Of a stretch of DNA of 45,305 nt, positions 26,035-34,150 are shown in pieces. The stretch is taken from contig PMVZ01000249.1 in assembly GCA_003166375.1 (NCBI GenBank), forward strand, positions 8,247-53,551. The letters run 5' to 3'. The notes under the pieces were generated by a model. That model saw only the letters and a program-made list of their open reading frames with translations, did not search any database and was not told the DNA's origin. This stretch comes from Acidimicrobiaceae bacterium (GTDB lineage: Bacteria > Actinomycetota > Acidimicrobiia > Acidimicrobiales > Bog-793). The first letter of the stretch is position 1, and each line of letters opens with the position of its first letter. Both the position numbers and the translations under genes were made by a program.

Positions 26035-26412
26035 TCAAAGGCCATAAGCAGCCGGGTGCTCCGGCTCGTAGAGCATCATCTCGCCCGCGCCGGGTACCAC
26101 CAGGCTCGTCGTCATCCCGAATCCGTCGTCCCTGATCTCGCGGGTGAACGTGGCGCCCTTGTCCCTGAGCTCTGCCACGGTCTCAGCGATGTCGTCGCAC
26201 ATAAGAGAGATCTCATGGTGTTGCGGGGTCGACCACGCTTGCCCTCCGTGCTCACCCGAGGTCGGGTGCACGCCGAGCTCCGACGGCCCGGTCTTGAAGA
26301 TGAGCCAGCCTCCGTGGACGTCGACATGCGGCCATCCGAGGACGTCTCGGAAGAACGCTCGAGCCGCCTCGGCGTCGTCGGAGTAGACCAAGGTGTGGAC
26401 CGCTGTGATCAT
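26035..26412 (-). CDS. VOC/glyoxalase-fold protein
   Basis: This is a small metalloenzyme-fold protein of 125 residues made of the two paired beta-alpha-beta-beta-beta units of the vicinal-oxygen-chelate superfamily. Visible parts are the N-terminal VHTLVYSDDAEAARAFFRDV, LGVHP, and HEISLMCDDIAETVAELRDKGATF, ending in a metal-site glutamate in YEPEHP. It may be a dioxygenase, isomerase or resistance protein. It appears to lead a two-gene unit with the LCM methyltransferase. Confidence 0.85.
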   Translation of the reverse strand: MITAVHTLVYSDDAEAARAFFRDVLGWPHVDVHGGWLIFKTGPSELGVHPTSGEHGGQAWSTPQHHEISLMCDDIAETVAELRDKGATFTREIRDDGFGMTTSLVVPGAGEMMLYEPEHPAAYGL

Positions 26413-26836
26413 GTTCGCCAGGTTACGCCGCGCCCTTGGAGGCTGGAAGCGCCCGGGACCAGGTCCGGTCCGAAATCGGCGCGAACCGGGAACGAAACGG
26501 CTTCCCTCGGTGTTGTTGCTTGAGGTTCCCGAAGTGGAGCCAGGAAGGGGGCTCGAACCTTAGCGTGCGAGACGAATTCCAATACATCCCCGGGGCTGAC
26601 CAGAAGCCCGGAGGCGCCTCATAGGAGAGTTCGTCCCTACTGAGGTTGGTACTCAGGAACGTTGACGGTGATGCGCCTCGAGGGCCATCGCGCAGCGGTC
26701 AGAGCGCACAAAGCTCGCCTGAGGCCTCAAGTTCCCGGAGACTCAACGGCTTTCTCGGGATGTAGACAACCGAACAGACGAGTGCCCGCTCCCCAACAGG
26801 GGGCGGGCACTGTCGCGTCAGGCTGCGACGAAGTCC
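26413..26836. other. Intergenic region, one terminator hairpin, no gene seen
   Basis: No reading frame with convincing codon use is visible. The right end holds the hairpin at 26782-26810. A partial T-arm-like sequence (GGTTCGAGCC on the minus strand near 26550) was examined, but no complete tRNA cloverleaf could be built. The left end should include the promoter of the leftward VOC gene. Confidence 0.5.
26782..26810 (-). terminator. Intrinsic-type terminator hairpin of the leftward small gene
   Basis: The arms GTGCCCGCTCCCC and GGGGGCGGGCAC form a 12-bp stem with one G-U pair and a short loop. It lies 26 bases beyond the stop of the minus-strand gene at 26837. On the minus strand the hairpin is followed by a moderately T-rich stretch (TCGTCTGTTCGGTTGTC). 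Confidence 0.7.
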
Positions 26837-27142
26837 TCAGGTTCCGGGTTCGCCTGACGAAGCCGGACGGCTGCCCTTTGGCACGTAATCGAAGAACCGA
26901 TGCGTTTCACCGTTGGCGGTCCACTCCGCTCGCAGGCGAGTCCGGCGCTCGACCCGGCGCAGCGCAGACAGCAGGAAACGGTTGAGCTCGCGGGCATCGG
27001 CTCCTCTCATCCAGCCGTCGACGTGGAAACCGTCGGGTGTTGCGCTGACGTTGCCCTCGACGAGCTGTTCGAGCAGGGACCCAACCGCGCTTGGGCTGTC
27101 CGAGCTGACGTCGGCGATGAGATGGAAGGCTGTATCGGTCAC
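26837..27142 (-). CDS. Hypothetical protein, 101 aa
   Basis: I do not recognise this protein. It is acidic to neutral with a possible alpha/beta fold: HLIADVSSDSPSAVGSLLEQLV, then VSATPDGFHVDGWMRGADAREL and an arginine-rich helix (LSALRRVERRTRLRAEW). Codon use is as in neighbouring genes. The start is GTG at 27142, with no strong ribosome site. It is followed by a good terminator hairpin, which supports it being expressed as a single gene. Confidence 0.6.
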   Translation of the reverse strand: MTDTAFHLIADVSSDSPSAVGSLLEQLVEGNVSATPDGFHVDGWMRGADARELNRFLLSALRRVERRTRLRAEWTANGETHRFFDYVPKGSRPASSGEPGT

Positions 27143-27284
27143 GGTGTCAGTTTGTCAGCTCACGGTCGTGGTCCCAAGGCCTAAGCCGTGCACACAAAGC
27201 CTCGAGCGAGTTCTCCGGTCCGGTCGGACGAGATGTGGGCTTGAATGTGACCGACGGACTTTGAGCCAACCGGGGAACGGCGCT

Positions 27285-27875
27285 TCAGGCGCGAGCCGGG
27301 AGTGCTCGTGCAGCACCCAACGCCGCGGCCCACCACAGGAGATCCGCGACGACTGTGTCAAGACGTTGGTCGAGTGAGCTGAACAGCTCGGGAGAGAACG
27401 GATCGGCTTGCCTCGCGGCGATCATCAGCTCCGGAAGGATGTGGATGGCATGGCGAAGCGGAGCCATTTCGAATTCGACGACCACCAGGCGCAATTGCTC
27501 TATTGCCCGGGCCCCCCCGACATTGCCGTAGCCGACGAACGCCACTGGTTTGCGATTGAATTCCGCGAACACATGGTCCATCGCGTTCTTGAGCGAGGCC
27601 GGGTAACCGTGGTTGTACTCGCTCGTGACGATGATGAAACCGTCAGCGCGTTCGATGGTCTGGCCCAGGCGGGCCACGTTCTCGTCCGGGTAGTCCCGCA
27701 ACGAGCGGGCCGGCGGAACCGCTTGGTCGAAAAAGGGCAGCGGGTGGTCCCGAAGGTCCAAGATCTCGAGATCGAAGTCGTCGCGGCGCCCGAGACGATC
27801 CGCCAACCAGGCAACCGGCTTGTCCGCGAATCGGCCCGGCCGCGTGCTACCGACGATCACCTGGATGAGTGGCAT
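27285..27875 (-). CDS. NADPH-dependent FMN reductase
   Basis: This is a flavodoxin-like reductase of 196 residues that uses NAD(P)H to reduce FMN. The FMN phosphate loop is GSTRPGRFADKP (near 9-20), and the isoalloxazine-binding SEYNHGYPASLKNAMDH is near 76-92. The start is ATG at 27875; a longer frame upstream is ignored because similarity begins at MPLIQVIVGS. It diverges from the MhuD-like haem monooxygenase with a 108-base gap, so it could share a promoter region with it and supply electrons to it. That link is inference. Confidence 0.9.
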   Translation of the reverse strand: MPLIQVIVGSTRPGRFADKPVAWLADRLGRRDDFDLEILDLRDHPLPFFDQAVPPARSLRDYPDENVARLGQTIERADGFIIVTSEYNHGYPASLKNAMDHVFAEFNRKPVAFVGYGNVGGARAIEQLRLVVVEFEMAPLRHAIHILPELMIAARQADPFSPELFSSLDQRLDTVVADLLWWAAALGAARALPARA

Positions 27876-27983
27876 CTGCCGGAGCCTATCGAGGAACTGG
27901 ACAATGCCCCCTACTTCTCGCAGATCGCCCGATGGATGGTGCCCGACACCCCGGCAAGGTCCGGATCTGGTGAGATCTAGCCC

Positions 27984-28316
27984 ATGACGGTCGTCAAGAT
28001 CAATGCAATCACCGTGCCGGACGTCACCGGAGACGAGCTGGCGCGGCGCTTCGCGGCCCGCGCCGGCGCGGTCGACGGTCAGGATGGCTTCGAGGGATTC
28101 GAGCTGCTCCGGCCGACCGACGGGCGCAATCAGTGGCTGGTCGTCACCAGATGGCGCGACGAGGAAGCGTTCCAAACTTGGGTCAGCTCGCCTGCCTTTG
28201 CACACGGCCATGCCGGAGCCGACCGGCCGGCGCCTCACGGTGGCCCCGTGTCGGTCTCTTCCGAATTGTGGTCATATGAAGTGGCGGGTGGTTCGCCCAC
28301 CGCCACGAGTGGCTGA
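27984..28316 (+). CDS. mhuD: Haem-degrading monooxygenase, MhuD/IsdG-like
   Basis: This is a small dimeric ferredoxin-fold enzyme that opens haem and releases iron. The sequence follows mycobacterial MhuD closely as I recall it: VVKINAITVP at the start, GFEGFELLRP near 36-44, VVTRWRDEEAFQTW near 53-66. The catalytic N7 and W66 are conserved; the haem-ligand histidine (H75 in MhuD) is represented by H74 or H76. The length is 110 residues. It diverges from an FMN reductase, and 15 bases after its stop begins the Ser-Ile-Gly repeat protein, likely co-transcribed. MhuD makes mycobilin without CO release; whether this enzyme does the same is unknown. Confidence 0.85.
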   Translation: MTVVKINAITVPDVTGDELARRFAARAGAVDGQDGFEGFELLRPTDGRNQWLVVTRWRDEEAFQTWVSSPAFAHGHAGADRPAPHGGPVSVSSELWSYEVAGGSPTATSG

Positions 28317-28331
28317 GAGGGCGGAGGACCC

Positions 28332-28649
28332 GTGACTCGAGAAGCCATCTCTCGAATATTGCCGTTGTCCCTCTGGTCGGAGGGCTCTTTCCTGTCGATC
28401 GGATCCAAGGGCTCCGTCCTGTCGATCGGCTCGATCGGCTCCGCGTGCTCGATCGGCTCGATCGGCTCGATCGGGAGCTTCCTCTCCGCTTTTTCCGTGC
28501 TTTCCGTCGGATCGTTCCTGTCGGTGCTGTGCAGCTTGTCGCGGCGTTCGACGCTGTCACACCGGTCCCAAAACTGGCGCCTGAGCAGCCGATGCCTGGA
28601 TCTTTTGCTCGACAGACAACGATTTTCCCGGGCCCAGGTGCGCGGCTAG
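28332..28649 (+). CDS. Ser-Ile-Gly repeat small protein (possible beta-solenoid)
   Basis: This 105-residue protein begins MTREAISRILPLSLW and then runs through serine every third residue: GSFLSIGSKGSVLSIGSIGS, SACSIGSIGSIGSF, and SVLSVGSFLSVL (about 18-66). Such triplet periodicity suits a narrow beta-solenoid with stacked serines. The C-terminus is basic (RRSTLSHRS). It starts with GTG at 28332 behind GCGGAGG, 15 bases after the MhuD-like gene, and ends 26 bases before the decarboxylase start. I recall similar uncharacterised proteins in other actinobacteria but cannot name a family. Function unknown. Confidence 0.65.
   Translation: MTREAISRILPLSLWSEGSFLSIGSKGSVLSIGSIGSACSIGSIGSIGSFLSAFSVLSVGSFLSVLCSLSRRSTLSHRSQNWRLSSRCLDLLLDRQRFSRAQVRG
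28422..28474 (+). repeat. Short tandem repeat inside the Ser-Ile-Gly protein gene
   Basis: A 9-base unit TCGATCGGC recurs in and around 28422-28474, interrupted once by CCGCGTGC. It encodes the Ser-Ile-Gly triplets. Copy number could vary by slippage in steps of three codons without changing frame. Confidence 0.6.
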
Positions 28650-28675
28650 CCTCAATCGAGCGTGACCGCATAGGA

Positions 28676-30163
28676 ATGACAACTCGAGAGGCCGCCAATG
28701 AAGCCGCTCCCGAATCGAACGCCCCGGTGAGACTTCGCGACGACTCCCCGCTCCTCAACGGGTATCTGAGTTACCTCAAGTCCAACTCGACCCCTTTCAT
28801 CACGCCGGGCCACAAAGGCCGTGCAAACATGCTCGACGCGGATCTCGGTGCGGTTCTCGCAGGTGATGTTCCCCTCTACGGCGGCGTCGACACGGTCAAG
28901 TCAGCCGGCGGTCTGCTTGCCGAAGCCGAGAGACGCTCTGCCCGTTGGTACGGCGCCGACTGGTGCCGTTACTCGACGGGGGGCTCCACGCACTGCAACC
29001 AGGCGCTCTGCCTCGCGATCGGACAGCCGGGCGACAAGGTCGTCGTGACGCGCTCGCTCCACCGGTCCCTGCTGCTCGGTATGGTGCTGGCAGACTTGGA
29101 GCCCTGTTGGCTGCCGACGACGATCGACACCGCCACGGGCATGCCACTTGGAGTGGCCGTCGAGGACGTCGAAGCCACGCTCGCGGCCAATCCCGATGCC
29201 CGCGCCGTGCTCATCACCGAGCCGGACTACCTCGGCACGCTCTCCGATGTCGGACGCATCATCGAAATCGCCCACCGCCGCGACGTGCCCGTGATAGTGG
29301 ACCAGGCTTGGGGAGCCCACTTCGGCCACCACCCACAGCTGCCGGCGCATGCCATGTCCCTCGGAGCGGACGCGATGGTCACGAGCATCCACAAGCTCCT
29401 CCCCGGCTACACCCAAGCGAGCCTGGTGTGCGCCCGCACCCAACGTTTCGACCGTGACCGTCTCGAGCGGGGGTTCGAGGCAAGTCACACGACGAGCTCT
29501 GCCGGATCGGTGCTCGCGAGTATCGACGCATGCCGTGCACTTATGGAGGCTCGCGGTCCCGAGCTGGTCGAGCCCGTTCTCCTGGCCCTCAAGTCCGCAC
29601 GGCAGCGCCTGCGTGAAGAGGTCCCGGGGCTCGAAGTCCCCGATGAGCAGTCCTTCATGGCGGGTCGCTTCGACCCGATGCGGCTCGTGGTGCTGCTCTC
29701 ACAAGTGGGAGCAAACGGCGTCGAGATCGAGCACATGCTCTTGGACCAGGGACTCCCCTTGGAACTGGTCGACCGCGACACGATCGTGGCGATAGTGACC
29801 ATCGCCGACGACGAGGGCACGCTCGACAAGCTCGTCGGGGCCCTTGTTCCCGCAATTCATGCGACGTCGGGCCCGTCACGCTCGCCCACGGTCCCTGTGA
29901 GCTGGCACGTCCAGCCGGTGAAGGCGATGAGCCCGCGGGCGGCTTTCTTCTCCTCCCACGAGTCCGTCGCAGCGGACCTTGCCGTCGGGCGCATATCCGC
30001 GGAGCTCATCGCTCCCTACCCGCCAGGTATCCCGGTGCTGGCCCCTGGCGAGCTTGTCACCGAAAGGCTCCTTGCCGACTTGCGCGCTGTCGCGGCAGAC
30101 GGTGTCCGCGTCGCATACGCAGCCGACCCCACTCTGTCGACGATCGAGGTCGTGCGCACCTGA
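28676..30163 (+). CDS. Orn/Lys/Arg decarboxylase (PLP fold type I)
   Basis: This is a basic amino-acid decarboxylase of 495 residues making a polyamine or cadaverine/agmatine type product. N-terminal TPFITPGHKGRANMLDADLG is the classic opening; the PLP lysine is in TSIHKLLPGYTQAS, preceded by VIVDQAWGAHFG with the cofactor aspartate. The C-terminal decarboxylase domain has RISAELIAPYPPGIPVLAPG. The start is ATG at 28676. The length is that of the shorter Gram-positive SpeA/YaaO-like type. Substrate specificity cannot be assigned. It ends 29 bases from the convergent SDR gene. Confidence 0.9.
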   Translation: MTTREAANEAAPESNAPVRLRDDSPLLNGYLSYLKSNSTPFITPGHKGRANMLDADLGAVLAGDVPLYGGVDTVKSAGGLLAEAERRSARWYGADWCRYSTGGSTHCNQALCLAIGQPGDKVVVTRSLHRSLLLGMVLADLEPCWLPTTIDTATGMPLGVAVEDVEATLAANPDARAVLITEPDYLGTLSDVGRIIEIAHRRDVPVIVDQAWGAHFGHHPQLPAHAMSLGADAMVTSIHKLLPGYTQASLVCARTQRFDRDRLERGFEASHTTSSAGSVLASIDACRALMEARGPELVEPVLLALKSARQRLREEVPGLEVPDEQSFMAGRFDPMRLVVLLSQVGANGVEIEHMLLDQGLPLELVDRDTIVAIVTIADDEGTLDKLVGALVPAIHATSGPSRSPTVPVSWHVQPVKAMSPRAAFFSSHESVAADLAVGRISAELIAPYPPGIPVLAPGELVTERLLADLRAVAADGVRVAYAADPTLSTIEVVRT

Positions 30164-30192
30164 GCGAGACAGGTGTCGGCAGCTGGAGCTGT

Positions 30193-30981
30193 TCAGTCGC
30201 CTTGTGCGGTACTGGGAAGAGTGACACCGCAGATGCCGGAGCAAACCGCGAGCAGATCGTCCTGGAGGCGGCGGTCGTGCGCGGAGACGTGCGGCTCGCA
30301 AAGGCGCTGGTGGTAGAAGAAGGCGCCGGACACGAGGGCCTCGGCGTCGTCGGAAACGGCCAGCCATGCCTGGGTGGCCGAGCCCAGGGACAGGTCATCG
30401 GGCGCGCCTGGACCACCCATCTTCGTGGCCACCCAGCCTGGGTCGACGGCGTTCGACAGGACGTCTGGTCGATGCCGCGCGACTGCCGCGGCGAGCACGG
30501 CGACGAAGAGCTTGCTGTCGGAATACGCCTGCGAGCCGTTCCAGCGGCGATGCTCCCACTGCAGGTCGTCTAGGCGTGGGTTCCCACCACGGTGCATGCC
30601 GGAGCTGAGATAGACCAGCCGGCTCGGCATCTCCATGCCGGCAGTGAGAAGGTAGGGGGCGAGGACGTTGATGGCGAAGACGTGGCTCAGTCCGTCCGAG
30701 GTCACGGTCCGGCGCGCTTCGCTGGAACCGACGGCGGCGTTGTGGACGACGGCGTCGAACCGGCCCATCACGTTGGCCGCCTCCGCAACCTGGCGCATGC
30801 CGGCGATGGTGGTGAGGTCTCCCACGACGACGCCGGCTGCCTCGGGCAGCGCCGCGCGCGCGTCGGCGGCCCGAGCTTCGTTGCGCGCGTGCAGCACCAC
30901 GTAGTGATGCTGGTGTGCGAGAAGCTCCGCGGCCCCGAGGCCGAGCCCGTCGGAGGAGCCGGTGATCAGTATCCGCGCCAT
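30193..30981 (-). CDS. Short-chain dehydrogenase/reductase
   Basis: This is an NAD(P)-dependent oxidoreductase of 262 residues. The cofactor motif is TGSSDGLGLGAAE at the N-terminus, then VVHNAAVG (the NNAG equivalent), a serine in LVYLSSGMH, and catalytic Y and K in YSDSK. The sequence DPGWVATKMGGPGAPDDL is typical of the retinol-dehydrogenase-like SDRs. The start is ATG at 30981 with AAAGG 8 bases upstream. It is 43 bases downstream of the F420-dependent oxidoreductase on the same strand, likely the same operon. Confidence 0.9.
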   Translation of the reverse strand: MARILITGSSDGLGLGAAELLAHQHHYVVLHARNEARAADARAALPEAAGVVVGDLTTIAGMRQVAEAANVMGRFDAVVHNAAVGSSEARRTVTSDGLSHVFAINVLAPYLLTAGMEMPSRLVYLSSGMHRGGNPRLDDLQWEHRRWNGSQAYSDSKLFVAVLAAAVARHRPDVLSNAVDPGWVATKMGGPGAPDDLSLGSATQAWLAVSDDAEALVSGAFFYHQRLCEPHVSAHDRRLQDDLLAVCSGICGVTLPSTAQGD

Positions 30982-31024
30982 TGGGTGCCTTTCGTGATGG
31001 ATCTCCAGCTTGCCCGGCTTCGGC

Positions 31025-31942
31025 TCATGGGGCGAGCAGGAGCGGGGCGAGGACTTCGAGCGCCCCGGCATCGGTCCCTCCGCCGTGGGCGAGCGGCTGC
31101 ACGCATACGTGGTCCGCGCCCGCCTCGAGGTGGGCACGGACCTGAGCCGCGACCTCACTCGGTGTGCCGTGAGCCACGAGGACGTCGACGAGCCGGTCGC
31201 TCCCCTGCCCGGCCAAGTCCTCTTCGTCGTAGCCGAGGCGCTCGAGGTTCGCCCGGTAGTTGGGCAAGCGGAGGTAGCCCTCGAGGTAGCGCCTCGCTGT
31301 GACCCGTGCCTGGCGCGGCTCGGCCTCAAGGACGAGCGCCTGCTCGGGCGCCAAGAGAGGCGCTCCACCCAGGATCTGGCGGGCTCTCTCGGTGTGCGCC
31401 GGCGGCGTCAGGTAGGGGTGCGCCCCTTCGGACCGGTCCCGGGCGAGCTCGAGCATCCGCTGGCCGAGTGCTGCGAGGACCCGGGGCGGTGCAGGGGAGC
31501 TCCCGCCGTCCGCATCCCTCCCCTCGGCGTGGTCGAGCCCGGCGAGGAAGCCGTCCATGGCCCGCAGGGGACGCGTGTAGCGGTGACCAAGCCGCTCAAC
31601 GGCAGGAGCGTGGCTCACCCCGAGGCCGAGGACGAACCGGCCCGGATGGGCCGCCTCGAGTGCCGCGACCCGCTTGGCGAGCGCCGCGGGCTCCCAGGCC
31701 CAGATGCTCGTTATCCCGGTCGCTACCACGAGCCGGAGCGTTCCGGAAAGGGCCGCCTCGAGCAGGTCGAAGGACTTGGGGTCAGGATTGCTGCCGCCGA
31801 CCCAGAGTGCGCCATAGCCGAGAAGCTCCACTCGGGCGGCGAAGCCACCGGGATCCTGCTCGAGGGCGCCTGGGCCGACCCAGACCCCCACCCGGCCAAG
31901 GGACTCCCGCCAACCTGCTGCACTGGCTCCAGGGCTGCTCAT
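31025..31942 (-). CDS. F420-dependent LLM-class oxidoreductase (TIGR03620-like)
   Basis: This is a luciferase-like monooxygenase-fold protein of 305 residues, expected to use coenzyme F420. N-terminal RVGVWVGPG, LGYGALWVGGSNPDP and the central GRFVLGLGVSHAPAVERLGH are diagnostic; the C-terminus has GADHVCVQPL. F420 use is known for this subgroup and supports an actinobacterial host. The start ATG overlaps the stop of the upstream TetR gene (ATGA at 31942-31939). The substrate is unknown. Confidence 0.88.
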   Translation of the reverse strand: MSSPGASAAGWRESLGRVGVWVGPGALEQDPGGFAARVELLGYGALWVGGSNPDPKSFDLLEAALSGTLRLVVATGITSIWAWEPAALAKRVAALEAAHPGRFVLGLGVSHAPAVERLGHRYTRPLRAMDGFLAGLDHAEGRDADGGSSPAPPRVLAALGQRMLELARDRSEGAHPYLTPPAHTERARQILGGAPLLAPEQALVLEAEPRQARVTARRYLEGYLRLPNYRANLERLGYDEEDLAGQGSDRLVDVLVAHGTPSEVAAQVRAHLEAGADHVCVQPLAHGGGTDAGALEVLAPLLLAP

Positions 31943-32421
31943 CGCGCACCTCCATCTCGCCCACGTACCGCACCCTTTCTATCGCGACGGCGTGACGGCG
32001 AAGTCGCCGAATCCCGCGTTTGCCAACCGGACAGCGCGGTCACCAGACCGCTCACGAGCCGGTCGGAGCTGCGGTCGACGTCGAGCGGGAGGCCGAAGCC
32101 ACCCCCCGCCTCGAGAGAGACAGAGCCGTGCAATGCCGAGCGCAACGCCAGGCTTGCGTCGACGGCCTGCGACATCGACACGATGGCGTCCCCGCAAGAT
32201 CGGCCAACCGCGGCGCGCGCGAGCGTGTCGGCCAGCTCGTTCTTGGCCCGCAACGCGATTGAGCGCTGCAGACCGTCCATGCCGTCGATGTGCTTGTAGA
32301 ACGACGGTTGACGCACGCCCAGACGCTGCGGGAGAGCGGCGATTGTCAGCTGCTGTAGACCCACTTCGTCCGCGACCCGCTCGGCCTCCTCGACGATGCC
32401 ATGATCGCCCGCGCCGGCCAC
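31939..32421 (-). CDS. TetR/AcrR-family regulator, short
   Basis: The DNA-binding helix-turn-helix is clear: VEEAERVADEVGLQQLTIAALPQRLGVRQPSFYKHI. The C-terminal domain resembles the WHG type (RSALHGSVSLEAGGGFGLPL). It has 160 residues from GTG at 32421, shorter than usual (about 190-200), with the N-terminal arm trimmed by a few residues and an arginine-rich tail (SRRRDRKGAVRGRDGG). It overlaps the LLM gene start, so it probably controls the LLM-SDR unit. A frameshift near the end cannot be ruled out. Confidence 0.78.
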   Translation of the reverse strand: MAGAGDHGIVEEAERVADEVGLQQLTIAALPQRLGVRQPSFYKHIDGMDGLQRSIALRAKNELADTLARAAVGRSCGDAIVSMSQAVDASLALRSALHGSVSLEAGGGFGLPLDVDRSSDRLVSGLVTALSGWQTRDSATSPSRRRDRKGAVRGRDGGAR

Positions 32422-32438
32422 GGCCGACGGAACGACGG

Positions 32439-33554
32439 TCAGCTCCCGTCAGGAAACCCGCCCCGGTGCAACACCATGGGATAGTGCGGCAGCGTTTCGG
32501 GCTTGCGCACCGCCGCCCGCCACCCGTCAGGGTAAGGCCGCAGCCCTTCGAACAGGGGCGACTGTTGTGCGGTGGCATCCCCTACCAGCCGCTCGAGCAA
32601 CTCCCTGAGCTTGCCGATCTGGTCCTCGCCGAAGCGCGCCTGCCACTGCTCCTCGGTCTGGATGAGGACCCGTCGGTACTTGTCCTGGGCCCTGCGACCC
32701 TTCGGAGTGAGGAGAACGACCTTTCCCCGGCTCGCAGTCGGGTCTGGTTCGACCACGACACAACCGAGCCTTCTGAGGAGCCCCACCGACATGGCGATCG
32801 CTTCCTTCGAAACTCCTGCCAGGCGCGGAAGGTCCCGGATGCGCACTCCCGTCTCATCGAGGACCCTCAGCGCGTTGGCGCTTGTGGGGAGCGACAGGTT
32901 CGACTCGCGCTCGAAGTCGACAGTGAACATGAGCAGGGCTTTGGCGAGGAGAACCGACAGGTCCGGCCGAGCACCGGTGCCGCCTCGCGGGACGACTGGC
33001 ACTCTCCCGTTCAAGCGCTCGAGGCCTGCGAACATGTGGACCGAGACCACGGGGAGGTACTGGGGCAGCTCTGCGTCGCACTGGTCGACGAGCACCTGGA
33101 GCGACTGCCGGAGCCTGCCGATCTGCTCCTGGCCGAAGCGACCCTGCCATCGCTGCTCGATCTCATCGGCCAATGGCTGCCAGATCCCCTGAGCCTTCCG
33201 GCCGGCACGGGTGGGCCGGACCACCAGATCTGGGCGCAGGGACTCTGTTTCCTCGTCTGAGGGGACCGGCTCGACGACGACGTATCCCCACCGCTGCATG
33301 CCCGCCAGGTTCGTGATCCGGGCCAAGCCCTCGACCTCACTGAGACGCATGCCGTCGGCGTCGATGAACTGCATGAAGTTCGCCCACATTGCCTGCGAGA
33401 CCAGCCAAGGGCCACGGGGTGAGCCGGCCGCCGGGCCCCGAGACGTCCGGTGCGCGATCCGGTGCTCAGCCTCGTTGTCGAACTCGATCGTGAAGGCGAC
33501 AAGCACCTGCGACAGCAGGGTTGGCAAAGCCAGCCGCCCGGGCACGGCGCTCAC
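32439..33554 (-). CDS. Tandem-duplicated MarR-like winged-helix protein
   Basis: This is a 371-residue probable transcription factor consisting of two MarR-like units. Each has a hydrophobic N-helix (LVAFTIEFDNE and LLMFTVDFERE), a winged helix (the second reads DLPRLAGVSKEAIAMSVGLL) and a wing ending in GYVVVEP or GCVVVEP. Each ends in a near-identical segment, QRWQGRFGQEQIGRLRQ and EQWQARFGEDQIGKLRE. This is direct evidence of internal duplication; a single chain may act as its own dimer. It is on the same strand as, and 17 bases upstream of, the TetR gene. Its ligand is unknown. Confidence 0.75.
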   Translation of the reverse strand: MSAVPGRLALPTLLSQVLVAFTIEFDNEAEHRIAHRTSRGPAAGSPRGPWLVSQAMWANFMQFIDADGMRLSEVEGLARITNLAGMQRWGYVVVEPVPSDEETESLRPDLVVRPTRAGRKAQGIWQPLADEIEQRWQGRFGQEQIGRLRQSLQVLVDQCDAELPQYLPVVSVHMFAGLERLNGRVPVVPRGGTGARPDLSVLLAKALLMFTVDFERESNLSLPTSANALRVLDETGVRIRDLPRLAGVSKEAIAMSVGLLRRLGCVVVEPDPTASRGKVVLLTPKGRRAQDKYRRVLIQTEEQWQARFGEDQIGKLRELLERLVGDATAQQSPLFEGLRPYPDGWRAAVRKPETLPHYPMVLHRGGFPDGS

Positions 33555-33614
33555 GTCGCTGACCCGGGCGATAGTCGCTCAGGTGCGATCGGCCTGTGGG
33601 ACGGCGTCATCAGG

Positions 33615-34031
33615 TCACGAGGGGCGACGCACTGGCTCCCCGCGATAGGTGCCGAAGGACCACCGGTTGCCTTCGGGGTCGCGCACGGCGAAGTCGCGAG
33701 ATCCGTAGTCGGTGCCGTGCAAGCCGGTGATGATCTCGGCGCCCGCAGCCAGGGCTCGAGCGTGCAGCCCGTCAGGATCGTCGGTCACCACGTAGGCACC
33801 GAATGAGCCCGGCTTCAGCGGCCATTGGTCATCGTCGTCGGAGCGCGCACTGCCCATCATGATGCCTCCGCCGAGAGGCCAGGACAGCTGCGCGTGGTCT
33901 TCGCGATCGCCTTCGCCATAGACGACCACCTCCTCGAAACCGAACGCCTCGACAAGGAACTTGATGAGGCCACGAGCATCGCGCGCTCGCAAGGAGGGCC
34001 AGACCTGGGCAGGAGGCAGGATCTCGCTCAT
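33615..34031 (-). CDS. VOC/glyoxalase-fold protein (second)
   Basis: This is a 138-residue protein of the VOC superfamily. WPSLRARDARGLIKFLVEAFGFEEV opens the fold, HAQLSWPLGGGIMMGS is the first metal-strand region, and RDPEGNRWSFGTY is the characteristic C-terminal strand with the metal-ligand glutamate. It is closest in pattern to the bleomycin-resistance/PhnB-like members. The start is ATG at 34031. It lies between a TetR gene and the MarR-like gene on the same strand. Substrate unknown. Confidence 0.87.
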   Translation of the reverse strand: MSEILPPAQVWPSLRARDARGLIKFLVEAFGFEEVVVYGEGDREDHAQLSWPLGGGIMMGSARSDDDDQWPLKPGSFGAYVVTDDPDGLHARALAAGAEIITGLHGTDYGSRDFAVRDPEGNRWSFGTYRGEPVRRPS

Positions 34032-34150
34032 GGCACCATTCTCACATTGCCGCAACCGGAATTGGGTGGCGACACTCCAAGGGCCCCGCCTTGTAGTAGA
34101 GGGTCGCACCCGGCATCCCGAGCAGGCCCGTCTTCGCCTCGTCGATGTCG

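Noticed and set aside
26500-26600. Possible tRNA on the minus strand (GGTTCGAGCC followed by GGCTCCA)
   Set aside because: No matching acceptor, D-arm or anticodon stem could be built, and the T-stem does not pair.
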